From Nocardia camponoti (GTDB lineage Bacteria; Actinomycetota; Actinomycetes; Mycobacteriales; Mycobacteriaceae), in the NCBI RefSeq assembly GCF_014646135.1, contig NZ_BMMW01000001.1, positions 637,570 to 701,569 of the forward strand: a DNA stretch of 64,000 nucleotides, read 5' to 3'. The position numbers and the translations under genes were made by a program. The notes under the pieces were generated by a model. That model was not told the DNA's origin. It worked only from the letters and a program-made list of their open reading frames with translations, and did no database searches. Positions 1 to 9,085 of the stretch are shown one piece after another; position 1 is the stretch's first letter; every line of letters begins with the position of its first letter.

Positions 1-961
1 GCGGGAGCATCAGCAACCCTGCCTTGGTCGGCGAAAAACCGCGCACCACCTGCAAATACTGCGGAACCATCGTGATCGCGCCAAACATCGCGACACCAAC
101 GACGAAACCGCCGAGGATCGAAATGCTGAACGTCGAATTGCGAAACAGGCGCAGCGGCAACAACGCCGACGCGCCCATCATCAGTTCGACAATCAAAAAG
201 AGCGCGAGGCCACCGGCACTAATGCCGTAGCAGGCCAACGCTTTTGGTGCGGTCCAGCCCCAGAGCCGCCCCTGTTCCGCGACGATCAACAGCGGCACAA
301 CCGCCACGATGAGCGTGGCCGCGCCTAGCCAGTCGATCCGGCTAGCGCGCCTCGGCACCGACACGTTGAGCACCCGCGCGACCACCGCGAACGCGATCAC
401 CCCCACGGGCACGTTCACGAGAAATACCCACCGCCACCCGTCGACGCCAGCGAGTTGCTCGAAGCCGGAAAGGAATCCGCCGACGACGGGACCGAGGACG
501 GTCGCGATGCCGAACACCATGAGGAAGTACCCCTGGTACCGCACCCGTTCGCGCGCGGGCACAAGATCACCAACGATGGTGAAGGCCAACGACATCAGGC
601 CACCCGCACCCAATCCCTGGAACGCGCGGCACGCGGCGAGCTCATACATCGTCGACGCGAACGCGCACGCGGCAGAGCCAACAACGAAGAGGCCGATGGC
701 CAGCAGGTAGAACGGTTTGCGGCCGTAAATGTCGGCGAGTTTGCCGTAGAGCGGGGTGGTGACCGTCGCGGTGATGAGATACGCCGTTGTCGCCCATGCT
801 TGCTCGTCAAAACCATCGAGACTGTTGGCAATCCGCACAATCGCGACACTCACGATGTTTTGGTCTAGCGCCGCTAGAAACACCCCTAGCAACAGACCGG
901 ACAAAATGGTCATCGTGCGGCGATGGGTGAGGCGCGGTTCGACAGCGACAGTATCGGTCAT
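1..961 (-). CDS. MFS drug transporter, DHA2 (14-TMS) type, partial (C-terminus off the window)
   Basis: Likely proton-coupled exporter of small hydrophobic compounds in the cytoplasmic membrane. The frame opens with ATG at 959-961 (minus strand) and has no stop before the left edge, so about 320 N-terminal residues are present. Visible: an LDQNIVSVA stretch in the first membrane segment (residues 32-40, matching the DHA2 'LDxTIVNVA' motif), motif A GKLADIYGRKP after the second segment (73-83), and regularly spaced hydrophobic segments after that. The family normally has 450-550 residues. The substrate cannot be read from the sequence. It is divergent from the small gene at 1232, and no regulator lies beside it in the window. 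Confidence 0.85.
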   Translation of the reverse strand, partial: MTDTVAVEPRLTHRRTMTILSGLLLGVFLAALDQNIVSVAIVRIANSLDGFDEQAWATTAYLITATVTTPLYGKLADIYGRKPFYLLAIGLFVVGSAACAFASTMYELAACRAFQGLGAGGLMSLAFTIVGDLVPARERVRYQGYFLMVFGIATVLGPVVGGFLSGFEQLAGVDGWRWVFLVNVPVGVIAFAVVARVLNVSVPRRASRIDWLGAATLIVAVVPLLIVAEQGRLWGWTAPKALACYGISAGGLALFLIVELMMGASALLPLRLFRNSTFSISILGGFVVGVAMFGAITMVPQYLQVVRGFSPTKAGLLMLP

Positions 962-1231
962 GGAAATGCCCTGGTTCTGATCGGCTGGCAGATGGGTGAC
1001 GATCATTCGACCCACGCAAGGGCCGACAACCCCGCCACGGGCGGGTTGAACTCTTGTTGCACTGGTCCGGCGAGCTTACCCACTCCGAATTCCGCACCGA
1101 CAACGAGGGATCAAGTTACTGGCGATTCGCCCGAGATTCGTTGCCGCCGAACGACCGCGACCAGCACAAGCGACCGACGAATCGAGCGAGGGAGTTGCGA
1201 GCGGTCCGCGCGCGGCGCGATGATGGCGGCC
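962..1231. other. Divergent intergenic region without a supported gene
   Basis: 270 bases between the divergent MFS gene and the small hypothetical gene. Open frames here lack a plausible ribosome binding site and coding-like composition. It must contain both promoters, but I see no clear operator palindrome, riboswitch or RNA gene. Confidence 0.5.
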
Positions 1232-1705
1232 ATGTCAGATTCTGATGCCGCCGACGCCGACTCCGACGGCGGCCGGGCGGCACTCACCGCCGCCGTCGAC
1301 GCGACAGTGGTCGGCGTGCGCCGCATGTATTACACGCACGGCGACACCGTCGACCGCACCGAAGGTCCCATCGAATTCACCTTCGCCGACGGGTCGACGT
1401 TGCTGCTCGACGCCGGGGTCGACGGTGCCGAACTGCGCATCGGCGCGCGACCGTGGCGCGACCCCTTCGAACCGCTCGTCGACCCGGTCAACATCGAATA
1501 CGTCGCTGCCTCAGGCAAATACACGGCGTTCGACGTGACCAACGACCTGCCGTATCGACTGCTCCGAGGCGCGTGCGTCGACGCGGTGTCGGTGGTTCCG
1601 CTGCCCGACGGTCGCCCGCAAGCCGCGACGCTCTATCTCGGCGCGCATTCGGTGAAGGCCGAGTCGATCGCCGACGAGCTGATCGTGACGCTGACGGCGG
1701 GTTAA
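1232..1705 (+). CDS. Hypothetical protein (157 aa)
   Basis: I do not recognise a family. The protein starts with an acidic, Ser/Asp-rich stretch (about residues 1-18) and continues as a compact alpha/beta-looking domain without membrane segments, signal peptide or cysteine clusters. A motif-like RRMYYTHGD lies near residue 32. The frame is open far upstream, but coding-like composition begins only at the ATG cluster 1220/1223/1232; I chose 1232 because MSDSDAADA reads as a natural N-terminus, and 1220 is equally possible. Its TAA stop at 1703-1705 overlaps the stop codon of the converging thioesterase gene. No functional inference is justified from the context. Confidence 0.6.
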   Translation: MSDSDAADADSDGGRAALTAAVDATVVGVRRMYYTHGDTVDRTEGPIEFTFADGSTLLLDAGVDGAELRIGARPWRDPFEPLVDPVNIEYVAASGKYTAFDVTNDLPYRLLRGACVDAVSVVPLPDGRPQAATLYLGAHSVKAESIADELIVTLTAG

Positions 1706-2532
1706 CCCGTTGTCTTGGCGAAGTGTTCCGACATCGCGTCGATCACCGCGCCGCTGATCTGCGCGTGCGGGTTGGCCAGCGCGGTGGTGGTGCAGATGCC
1801 GAACGCGCCCTGAGCGTCATACAGCACGGCTGAGCCTGCCGCGATGCCGTCGTCGCTAAAGTGGTTGTCGGCTTCCAAACCCATCTCGGTGCCAATCGGC
1901 AAGCGCGAGAACGTGATTGACACGTCGGTGTTGATGAAGCCGATTCCTTCGGTGCCCCAGTTGGTGACCAGGCTCGTCTGTTCGCCGGTCATCGCCGCGA
2001 AGGAGAACGGCGTGCCCGGTTCGCCAGCGACGACGGGAATATTGCGCACCCACTTGCGTTTCCGCGTGGTGTTTTCGTGGTCAGACATCGTCGTCGACCA
2101 GCCTTGGCCGTCGCTGCCGAACAGGTGCGTGCCTTCCCCGACCAGCGCGAGCACATTCGGCGGTGGCAGCGGGCGGTCGTGGTTGGCCTGCCACAGCTCG
2201 CCGGGCGGCTGGGTCGAGCGCTTGAGCAGCAGCGCGCTCCCCCGCGCGATCACGGCACCGTCGGCGCGGAGTTCGACCTCCACCGCGCGCACCCGCTTGC
2301 CGTCGCGCACGACCGTGCTGTGGACGGTCATCGGGACAGCGGGCACCGCGCGGTGCAGGTCGACGGTGAAGCGCGCGGGCGCGAAGCCGTCGGTGAAGTA
2401 GCGCGTTTCGATCTCGCGCGCCATCAGCCCACACACCGGCGGCCCGGACAGCGTCGCGGGCGCCCACAGGCTCTGCGCGAACTGTGTTGGCTCGAAGGTG
2501 CCCGCTTCGGTGGTGAAGTACGCCGGGGTCAT
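1702..2532 (-). CDS. Acyl-CoA thioesterase-like protein (double hotdog, TesB-like)
   Basis: 276 aa, the usual length for a double-hotdog acyl-CoA thioesterase that hydrolyses acyl-CoA to free acid and CoA in the cytosol. Seen: an N-terminal hotdog segment with SGPPVCGLMARE (about residues 29-40), equivalent to the 'HGGPxxALLARA' helix of TesB-like enzymes. The C-terminal hotdog ends with a 'DGIAAGSAVLYDAQGAFG' type strand pair. I chose ATG at 2532 because AGAAAGG lies at good distance upstream; a TTG at 2565 would overlap cobN. It follows cobN by 25 bases in the same direction and may be cotranscribed with it. The substrate is unknown and there is no obvious link to cobalamin. Confidence 0.7.
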   Translation of the reverse strand: MTPAYFTTEAGTFEPTQFAQSLWAPATLSGPPVCGLMAREIETRYFTDGFAPARFTVDLHRAVPAVPMTVHSTVVRDGKRVRAVEVELRADGAVIARGSALLLKRSTQPPGELWQANHDRPLPPPNVLALVGEGTHLFGSDGQGWSTTMSDHENTTRKRKWVRNIPVVAGEPGTPFSFAAMTGEQTSLVTNWGTEGIGFINTDVSITFSRLPIGTEMGLEADNHFSDDGIAAGSAVLYDAQGAFGICTTTALANPHAQISGAVIDAMSEHFAKTTG

Positions 2533-2557
2533 CGCGGCCGCCTTTCTTATTTCATTG

Positions 2558-5500
2558 CTACTCAAGCTCGCCCTCGGTTTCGAGGTAGATCTCGCGAAGG
2601 CGGTCGAGGGTGGCCTGCTCGGGGTGCTCCCACAGTTCGCGCTGGGCCGCTTCCAACAGACGCTCGGCGATGCCGTGCAGGGCCCACGGGTTCGACTGGG
2701 TCATGAACTTGCGGTTCTCGTCGTCGAAAACGTAACTCTCCGCGAGCTTTTCATACATCCAGTCGGCGACGACGTTGGTTGTCGCGTCGTAGCCGAACAG
2801 GTAATCGACGGTCGCTGCCATCTCGAACGCGCCCTTGTACCCGTGGCGACGCATCGCTTCAAGCCACCGCGGGTTCACCACGCGCGCACGGAACACGCGG
2901 GCGGTTTCCTCCGACAGGCTGCGCGTGCGGACAGCGTCGGGCCGGGTCGAGTCGCCGATGTAGGCGTCGGGATTCTTGCCAGTCAGCGCGCGAACAGTGG
3001 CGACCATGCCGCCGTGGTACTGGAAGTAATCGTCGGAATCGGCGATGTCGTGTTCGCGGGTGTCGGTGTTTTTCGCCGCGACCGCGATGCGCTTGTAGGC
3101 GGTGCGCATGTCGTCGGCGGCGGGAATGCCGTCGAGGTCGCGACCGTAGGCGTAGCCGCCCCACGTGGTGTACACCTGCGCGAGGTCGTCGTCGGTGCGC
3201 CAACTCTTCGAATCGATGAGTTGCAGCAGACCAGCGCCGTAGGTACCAGGCTTGGAACCGAAGATGCGGGTGGTCGCGCGGCGTTCGTCACCATGCTCTT
3301 GCAGGTCTGCTTTGGCATGGGCCGCAACGTAATTGGATTCGGCGGGCTCGTCGAGGTTCGCGACGAGGCGCACCGCGTCATCGAGCAGGGCGAGCACGTG
3401 CGGGAACGCGTCGCGGAAGAAACCGGAAATGCGCACGGTCACGTCGATGCGGGGGCGCGCGAGTTCGTCGAGGGAAATCACCTCAAGCGAGGTGACGCGA
3501 CGGCTCGCCTCATCCCAGATCGGCCGAACACCAAGCAGCGCAAAGACTTCGGCGATGTCGTCGCCGGAGGTGCGCATCGCGGAGGTGCCCCACACCGACA
3601 GCCCCACCGACTTCGGGTACTCGCCGTGGTCAGCGAGGTAGCGGGCGACAAGCGATTCGGCCATCGCCTGCCCGGTCTCCCACGCCAGCCGCGACGGAAC
3701 GGCTTTCGGATCGACGGAGTAGAAGTTGCGGCCCGTCGGCAGCACGTTGATCAAGCCGCGCAGGGGGGAACCGCTGGGCCCGGCGGGGATGAAGCCGCCG
3801 TTGAGGGCGTGGAGGACGCGCTCGATTTCGATGTTGGTCTGCCGAAGTCGGGGGACGACTTCGGCGGCGGCGAAGCGCAGGACGGTTTTGACGGCGGTGA
3901 GCTGGGCGGACGTGGTGGGGACCGCCCCGACGGCGGCAGCGGCGGCGGCCATGTCGCCAGGGTTTGCTGTCCTGGCGGCGGTCTCAGAGGTCTCCGCGAC
4001 CGTGGGCGCCGTGGGAACGGGCGCGCCGTCGGCTTGCGCGATCCCGGGGACGGTGGCCGTCAGGTGCGCAGTCTCCGCGACGGTGGGCACCGTGGGAACG
4101 GGCGCGCTGCCAGCTTGCGCGGTCCCGGTGGTCGTCGGGTGCGCGTCGAGGGAGCCCTCGTCGGCGGTGGTGTCGGGAGCGGCTGGCGATCCTGAGGTGG
4201 CCACCTCGGAGAGCAGCGTCGCGGCGTAGGTGTCGACCACCTCGTCGACCGCGTCGACGGCCCAATCGCGGGCCTGCAATGCGGCGAGGAGGTCGCGGGC
4301 GCGCGCTTCGACGGTGTCAACGCGGTCGCGTGACTCGTCGCCAGCTTCGCTGAGCCCCAACGCTTCTCGCAGCCCCGGCACGTTCTGCTCGCCGCCCCAC
4401 AGCTGGCGCGCGCGCAACATGGCAAGCACCAGGTCGAGTTCGGTGTCCCCTTCCGGGGCCTGGCCGAGGATGTGGAGGCCGTCGCGGATCTGGACGTCCT
4501 TAATCTCGCACAGCCACCCGTCGACGTGCAGGAGCATGTCGTCGAAGACGTCTTCCTCGGGGCGTTCGGCGAGGCCGAGGTCGTGGTCCATCTTCGCCGC
4601 GCGCATCAGCGTCCAGATTTGCTGACGGATCGCGGGCAGTTTGCTCGGGTCGAGCGCGGAGATGTTGGCGTGCTCGTCAAGCAGCTGCTCAAGGCGGGAA
4701 ATGTCGCCGTAGGACTCGGCACGGGCCATCGGCGGAATCAGGTGATCCACGAGAGTGGCGTGCGCGCGACGCTTCGCCTGCGTACCCTCACCCGGGTCAT
4801 TGACGAGGAACGGGTAGATCAGCGGCAGGTCACCGAGGGCGGCATCAGTGCCACACGCCGACGACATGCCCAGCGTCTTGCCCGGCAACCATTCCAGGTT
4901 GCCGTGCTTGCCAAGGTGGACCATCGCGTCGGCGGCGAACCCGTCGGTGGCAGCGAGCCAGCGGTAAGCGGCGAGGTAGTGGTGGCTTGGCGGCAGATCG
5001 GGGTCGTGGTAGATCGCGACGGGGTTCTCGCCGAACCCGCGAGGCGGCTGCACCATCAGCACCACATTGCCGAAACGCAGTGCGGCGATGACGATTTCGC
5101 CCGCCGGGTCAGCGGACCGGTCGACATACAGTTCGCCCGGCGGCGGCCCCCACGACTCGATAACCGCCTCGCGCAATTCCTCCGGCAGCGACTCAAACCA
5201 GCGCGTGTAGGTGGCCGCGCCGAGCCGAATGGGGTTGCCCTCCAACTGTTCCGCGCTCAGCCAGTCGGGGTCTTGCCCGCCCGCGGCGATGAGCGCATGG
5301 ATGAGCGCGTCGCCGTCTTCGGCATCGAGACCGGGCACTTCGGCCGAGTCGCCGAGATCGTAACCGGCACTGCGCAATTCGGAGAGCAGGCGAATCGCGG
5401 AAGCCGGGGTGTCGAGACCGACAGCGTTGCCGATGCGCGCGTGCTTGGTCGGGTACGCGGAAAGCATGATGGCCAACCGCTTTTCGGCATTCGGGATGTG

Positions 5501-6466
5501 GCGCAGCTTCGCGTGCCGCACCGCGATGCCAGCAACCCGCGCGGCGCGCTCAGGGTCGGCGACGTAGGTCGACAGGCCGTCGGCGTCAAATTCCTTGAAC
5601 GAGAACGGAACAGTGATGATGCGGCCGTCGAACTCGGGCACCGCGACCTGCGTCGCGACATCAAGCGGGGACAGTCCGTCGTCGTTGGCGACCCACTGCT
5701 CACGGCCGCTGGTCAGGCAAAGTCCTTGCAGGATAGGCACATCCAGCGCGGCGAGCGCGGCGACATCCCACGCTTCGTCGTCGCCACCGGCCGACGCGGT
5801 CGCTGGCTTGCTGCCGCCAGCCGCGAGCACCGTCACCACGAGCGCGTCGGCGCGACCGAGCACGTCGAGCAGTTCGGGTTCGGCGGTGCGCAGCGACGCG
5901 CAATACACCGGCAGCGCACGCGCGCCCTTCGCTTCGATCGCGGTGCACAGCGCGTCGACGTAACCGGTGTTGCCCGCGAGATGCTGGGCGCGGTAGTAAA
6001 CGACCGCGACGGTCGGCGCGCCGGGCTCCAAAAGACGTGCGGTGCGGGTCAGTTCGCCCCACGACGGCAACTGCACGGGCGGCTCGAAACCTTCGCCGGT
6101 CAGCAGGACGGTGTCGGAGAGGAAGTTGTGCAGCTGCGCGAGGTTGTCCGCGCCGCCTGCGGCGAGATAGTTATGCGCGTCCGTCGCGACACCAAGCGGG
6201 ACCGTTGAGCATTCCATCAGCTCGGCGTCAGGGGCGAGTTCGCCGCCCAGCGCGACAACCGGTTTGCCCGATGCGATGAGCGCCGCGAGTCCTTCTTCCC
6301 ACGCGCGTTTGCCACCGAGGATGCGCACGATCACCAGGTCGACGCCGTCGAGCAGCGCGGGCAGGTCGTCGACAAGCAGGCGAGCCGGATTCGCCAACCG
6401 GTAGTCGGCGCCGGACGCGCGGGCACTGAGCAGGTCGGTGTCGGAGGTAGATAGCAGCAGAATCAC
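2558..6466 (-). CDS. cobN: Cobaltochelatase, CobN subunit
   Basis: Large subunit of the ATP-dependent aerobic cobaltochelatase, which inserts Co2+ into hydrogenobyrinic acid a,c-diamide with CobS and CobT-type partners (not in the window). 1302 aa, slightly longer than usual for the family. Seen: the CobN/magnesium-chelatase H fold with HLGKHGNLEWLPGK near residue 515, GTSAMRTSGDDIAEV in the C-terminal half, and a typical C-terminus NPWALHGIAERLLEA. An Ala/Pro/Thr-rich insertion at about residues 758-850 contains a tandem duplication and interrupts the conserved fold. The ATG at 6466 follows a cobalamin riboswitch, so expression should fall when B12 is plentiful. The gene order cobN(-) then cobG(+) resembles M. 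tuberculosis Rv2062c/Rv2064. Confidence 0.95.
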   Translation of the reverse strand: MILLLSTSDTDLLSARASGADYRLANPARLLVDDLPALLDGVDLVIVRILGGKRAWEEGLAALIASGKPVVALGGELAPDAELMECSTVPLGVATDAHNYLAAGGADNLAQLHNFLSDTVLLTGEGFEPPVQLPSWGELTRTARLLEPGAPTVAVVYYRAQHLAGNTGYVDALCTAIEAKGARALPVYCASLRTAEPELLDVLGRADALVVTVLAAGGSKPATASAGGDDEAWDVAALAALDVPILQGLCLTSGREQWVANDDGLSPLDVATQVAVPEFDGRIITVPFSFKEFDADGLSTYVADPERAARVAGIAVRHAKLRHIPNAEKRLAIMLSAYPTKHARIGNAVGLDTPASAIRLLSELRSAGYDLGDSAEVPGLDAEDGDALIHALIAAGGQDPDWLSAEQLEGNPIRLGAATYTRWFESLPEELREAVIESWGPPPGELYVDRSADPAGEIVIAALRFGNVVLMVQPPRGFGENPVAIYHDPDLPPSHHYLAAYRWLAATDGFAADAMVHLGKHGNLEWLPGKTLGMSSACGTDAALGDLPLIYPFLVNDPGEGTQAKRRAHATLVDHLIPPMARAESYGDISRLEQLLDEHANISALDPSKLPAIRQQIWTLMRAAKMDHDLGLAERPEEDVFDDMLLHVDGWLCEIKDVQIRDGLHILGQAPEGDTELDLVLAMLRARQLWGGEQNVPGLREALGLSEAGDESRDRVDTVEARARDLLAALQARDWAVDAVDEVVDTYAATLLSEVATSGSPAAPDTTADEGSLDAHPTTTGTAQAGSAPVPTVPTVAETAHLTATVPGIAQADGAPVPTAPTVAETSETAARTANPGDMAAAAAAVGAVPTTSAQLTAVKTVLRFAAAEVVPRLRQTNIEIERVLHALNGGFIPAGPSGSPLRGLINVLPTGRNFYSVDPKAVPSRLAWETGQAMAESLVARYLADHGEYPKSVGLSVWGTSAMRTSGDDIAEVFALLGVRPIWDEASRRVTSLEVISLDELARPRIDVTVRISGFFRDAFPHVLALLDDAVRLVANLDEPAESNYVAAHAKADLQEHGDERRATTRIFGSKPGTYGAGLLQLIDSKSWRTDDDLAQVYTTWGGYAYGRDLDGIPAADDMRTAYKRIAVAAKNTDTREHDIADSDDYFQYHGGMVATVRALTGKNPDAYIGDSTRPDAVRTRSLSEETARVFRARVVNPRWLEAMRRHGYKGAFEMAATVDYLFGYDATTNVVADWMYEKLAESYVFDDENRKFMTQSNPWALHGIAERLLEAAQRELWEHPEQATLDRLREIYLETEGELE
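3992..4153 (-). repeat. 81-bp tandem duplication inside cobN
   Basis: Two direct copies of 81 bases (27 codons), 3992-4072 and 4073-4153, with period set by the shared CTCCGCGA start. They encode the two APVPT-x-PTVAET stretches of the CobN insertion. The copies are imperfect but in frame, so the reading frame is kept. The low-complexity Ala/Pro/Thr/Val product looks like a flexible surface linker. Confidence 0.85.
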
Positions 6467-6511
6467 GAGGTGAGACCTTCCTGGGGTGACGCGCCCATCG
6501 GGTTGGCGGGT

Positions 6512-6640
6512 GCTCGCCGGAGAGGGTCTGGCTGTTCACAGTGGCGCGACCGCACCGGATTCCCACCGGTTTCCTCGACGCCCGCCGAGCAAGACGATGC
6601 TACTGGGCGCCTCCGGCAGGCAACTTTCCAGCCCGTACCG
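6512..6640 (-). promoter_or_regulatory. Cobalamin riboswitch upstream of cobN
   Basis: On the minus strand the leader of cobN carries the hallmark cobalamin elements: GGAAACCGGTGGGAATCCGG (6556-6575) followed by the B12 box core CGCCACTGTGA (about 6535-6548) and AGCCAGACC. A closing P1-like stem can be drawn between GCCGGAG (6611-6617) and CTCCGGC (6516-6522), a perfect seven-pair match. The spacing is short, suggesting a compact riboswitch lacking some peripheral stems. It lies 50 bases upstream of the cobN ATG and could act at translation or transcription. Boundaries are approximate. Confidence 0.85.
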
Positions 6641-6756
6641 ATTGCTGGACAGTTGATCAGCACCGAGTGGTCGCCTGCTGATCTTGGTGTTGAACGCGCA
6701 CCCCTGACCATGTGCGGCGACGGCAGCGGCGGCCCGACACCGGGCAGCGCCCCTGC

Positions 6757-7440
6757 TTAGCTTCGGGGTTCGAGTGACGGCTCGGTGCCCACATCAACCA
6801 TCTCCGGGGTGCCCGTCCCCAGGTTGCGGTACACGTTGGCGATCACGAGGTGGCCGAGGGCGTTGTTGCCGACGCCGCCGATCACCGCGCCAATTCCGGC
6901 TGGGATCAGGGTGCCGAACAGGAGTAGCCCACGTTTGACCAGGTAGTTCACGATGAAACGCTTGGCAGGGGAGTCAGGCATCGACGATAAGACAGGGATG
7001 TGGTCGGTGACGACGGAAAGCCACTTGCCGGTCTTGTGGCCGGCGGTCTCGTCAAGCAGTTCCGTGCCCGCTTCGCCGAGCACCACTTTCGACACCAAAT
7101 GTGCTTGGCGCGGGTCATCAGGATCAAGCCCGTACGCGGCGGCCGCGCCGACCGACAGCACCGAAGACGCTTCGAGGAACACGAGCGTGTCGACGCCGGT
7201 CGCGGCCAGCCCGATCAACGTGCCGACGCCGGGGACCGCCGCGGTCAGGCCAACCGTCACGCCGCTGGCGGTGACAACAACGAGGTACTGCCGCGATAAC
7301 CGCTGCACGATTTCGACCGGGGCATCGTCGGGATGCCTGCTGCTGAGCCAGTCGACGTACCGGTCAACCACCGGCGCCTGCGCTTTCGCGACCCGGTCGA
7401 GCGCGGGAACTACTCGCTTGTCAACGAACTTGCGCAACAT
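6757..7440 (-). CDS. EcsC family protein
   Basis: 227 aa. The sequence has the EcsC-like pattern: an N-terminal charged helical part with YVDWLSSRHPDDAP (about 28-41), then Gly/Ala/Val-rich amphipathic or membrane-associated segments (about 60-105 and 165-200), with FLEASSVLSVGAAAAYG near residue 89. The family is named after B. subtilis EcsC, is often linked to ABC exporters, and has no established biochemical activity. It lies upstream of the riboswitch-controlled cobN in the same direction, but about 290 bases separate them, so it is probably a separate transcript. Start ATG at 7440; the AGGAGACGCCT just upstream is a plausible ribosome binding site. Confidence 0.7.
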   Translation of the reverse strand: MLRKFVDKRVVPALDRVAKAQAPVVDRYVDWLSSRHPDDAPVEIVQRLSRQYLVVVTASGVTVGLTAAVPGVGTLIGLAATGVDTLVFLEASSVLSVGAAAAYGLDPDDPRQAHLVSKVVLGEAGTELLDETAGHKTGKWLSVVTDHIPVLSSMPDSPAKRFIVNYLVKRGLLLFGTLIPAGIGAVIGGVGNNALGHLVIANVYRNLGTGTPEMVDVGTEPSLEPRS

Positions 7441-7855
7441 AGGCGTCTCCTTAGGTCCGTGCTAAGCCAGCGAAGCCCTCACCCTAAGCGACTACCCGCG
7501 AACTGGGCAGACATGCACGTTGCGCTGGTCACGTCCCGATGCGGGGCCATCTGCCCGCTAACAATGCAGACGTGCCCGTCGTGCAATGCGCGCCCCGACA
7601 GACCACAAGAGGGGCCGCGACCAGGAATCGTCCGTCCGACGGGCACCGCGCTGTCGCCGCCAAGTTCAGCCGCACGGCCATACTGCGAGCGGGCAGGGAC
7701 TGGTCGATGTCTCCGCCGGGCGAGCGCGTGACGTCGGCGTTGACCCGGGACCGCGACCGCCCATCCCGCCCACGGACCCAGCGACGAGTTGGCCGTACAG
7801 GCAACCGTCGACGTGCGCACGCACTCTTGGTGAACGCCCCTATTAGGGTTGTTGC
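7441..7855. other. 415-bp divergent intergenic region
   Basis: It lies between the EcsC-like gene and cobG. Several overlapping frames are open on both strands, but none has a convincing start, codon pattern or recognisable product. I looked for a second cobalamin riboswitch ahead of cobG and do not see the B12 box. Only the cobG promoter at the right end is supported. Confidence 0.5.
7844..7849 (+). promoter_or_regulatory. Probable -10 element (TAGGGT) of cobG, leaderless transcript
   Basis: TAGGGT lies six bases before the cobG ATG, so transcription would begin at or next to the start codon. The same TAGGGTTGT string precedes cobH and pup. No good -35 hexamer is visible. This is a sequence-based prediction only. 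Confidence 0.45.
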
Positions 7856-9058
7856 ATGACCAGGCGTTCCCCCGATTCGTGCCCGGGCGTCCTGCGGCTG
7901 CATGAGGCCGCCGATGGGCCGCTCGCGCGCATTCGCGTACCGGGCGGTCGGCTTGAACCGGCGCAGTTGCAGGCGCTCGCCGATGCAGCACGTGACGTTG
8001 GCGACGGCAATCTTGAACTCACCTCACGCGGAAATATTCAGCTACGGCAGGTGCGCGACGCCGACGAACTCGCCGCTCGCCTCGATGCGGTGGGGCTGCT
8101 GCCGAGTCGGTCGCATGAGCGGGTGCGCAATATCGTCGCGTCGCCGCTTTCGGGGCGTGTCGGCGGTTGGGCCGACGTGACCGGCCTTGCCTCGCATTTG
8201 GACGAGCGACTGCAAGCCGATCCCGCGTTGGCGGAGTTGCCCGGTCGGGTCCTGTTCACCCTGGACGATGGGCGCGGCGACGTCACCACGTTGCGTGGCG
8301 ACATCGGTATTCACGCCGTCGCCGACGATGAGTTCGCGCTCGTGCTCGCCGGAGTAGATACCGGTGTGCGGGTGAACGCTTCCGAAGCGGTCGACGTGAT
8401 GCTCGCGGCCGCGCACGGGTTTCTCGACCTGCGCGGCGACGACGCCGCAGGGCAATGGCGACTGCATGAGATCGACGGCGCGGTCGAGTCGATTATCGAG
8501 ACACTCGAACACTCCCCCGTCACCGAACCGCTGAAATTCGGTGCGACACACCAGATTCCGATCGGCTGGCTCGACCAGGACAACGGCCTGGTGAGCTTAG
8601 GCGCGGGCGTCCCCCTCGGCACGCTCCCCGCGCGCACGGCGGAATTCCTCGCCGCGATCGACCGCCCGATCTTCCTCACCCCGTGGCGCAGCATCGTCAT
8701 CACCGACCTCGACGAAGGCCCAGCCGAAACGGTTGTGCGCGTATTGGCCCCGATGGGCATGGTTTTCGATGCGAATTCGCCGTGGCTGGAGGTGAGCGCG
8801 TGCGCAGGTCAGCCGGGGTGCGCGAAAGCGTTGAGCGACGTGCGCGGCGAAGCGGACGCGGCAGTGGAGAGCGGTCGCGTGCAGGTTGGTGCGCCCAAAT
8901 CCGTTGCGGGAGAAGACATTCCAGCCGATGAAGTTGAGGTTGCGGGCCGCCAGCATTGGTCAGGCTGTGAACGACGATGCGGCCGCCCACCGGGCCCGGT
9001 AACGGATGTCATCGCCACGGGCCCCTCCACCTACCGGGTTGACCCTCCAACTACGTGA
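7856..9058 (+). CDS. cobG: Precorrin-3B synthase CobG
   Basis: Oxygen-dependent ring-contraction enzyme of the aerobic cobalamin pathway: converts precorrin-3A to precorrin-3B using a [4Fe-4S] cluster and a non-haem iron. 400 aa, a normal length. Seen: the nitrite/sulfite-reductase-like ferredoxin halves, with LTSRGNIQLR near residue 55, a cluster-binding CAGQPGCAK (about 318-326) and HWSGCERRCGRP (about 363-374), which supply the four cysteines. A start at the ATG at 7856 fits the predicted leaderless promoter. It stands alone on the plus strand; cobH, its usual neighbour, is now 21 kb away behind accessory genes. Confidence 0.93.
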   Translation: MTRRSPDSCPGVLRLHEAADGPLARIRVPGGRLEPAQLQALADAARDVGDGNLELTSRGNIQLRQVRDADELAARLDAVGLLPSRSHERVRNIVASPLSGRVGGWADVTGLASHLDERLQADPALAELPGRVLFTLDDGRGDVTTLRGDIGIHAVADDEFALVLAGVDTGVRVNASEAVDVMLAAAHGFLDLRGDDAAGQWRLHEIDGAVESIIETLEHSPVTEPLKFGATHQIPIGWLDQDNGLVSLGAGVPLGTLPARTAEFLAAIDRPIFLTPWRSIVITDLDEGPAETVVRVLAPMGMVFDANSPWLEVSACAGQPGCAKALSDVRGEADAAVESGRVQVGAPKSVAGEDIPADEVEVAGRQHWSGCERRCGRPPGPVTDVIATGPSTYRVDPPTT

Positions 9059-9085
9059 ACCCCGCCGCGAGCTTCACCGTGCCGG

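Noticed and set aside
2498..4195. Long plus-strand open frame (565 codons) opposite cobN
   Set aside because: It is the antisense reading of high-GC cobN codons; no ribosome site, Gly/Arg/Val-biased product without motifs, while cobN itself is certain.
6463..6711. 82-codon minus-strand frame ahead of cobN
   Set aside because: It coincides with the cobalamin riboswitch; the RNA structure explains the sequence.
7479..7991. Minus-strand frame (170 codons) across the gap and the cobG start
   Set aside because: It runs through the cobG promoter and first codons, has no recognised motif, and the composition is that of non-coding high-GC DNA.
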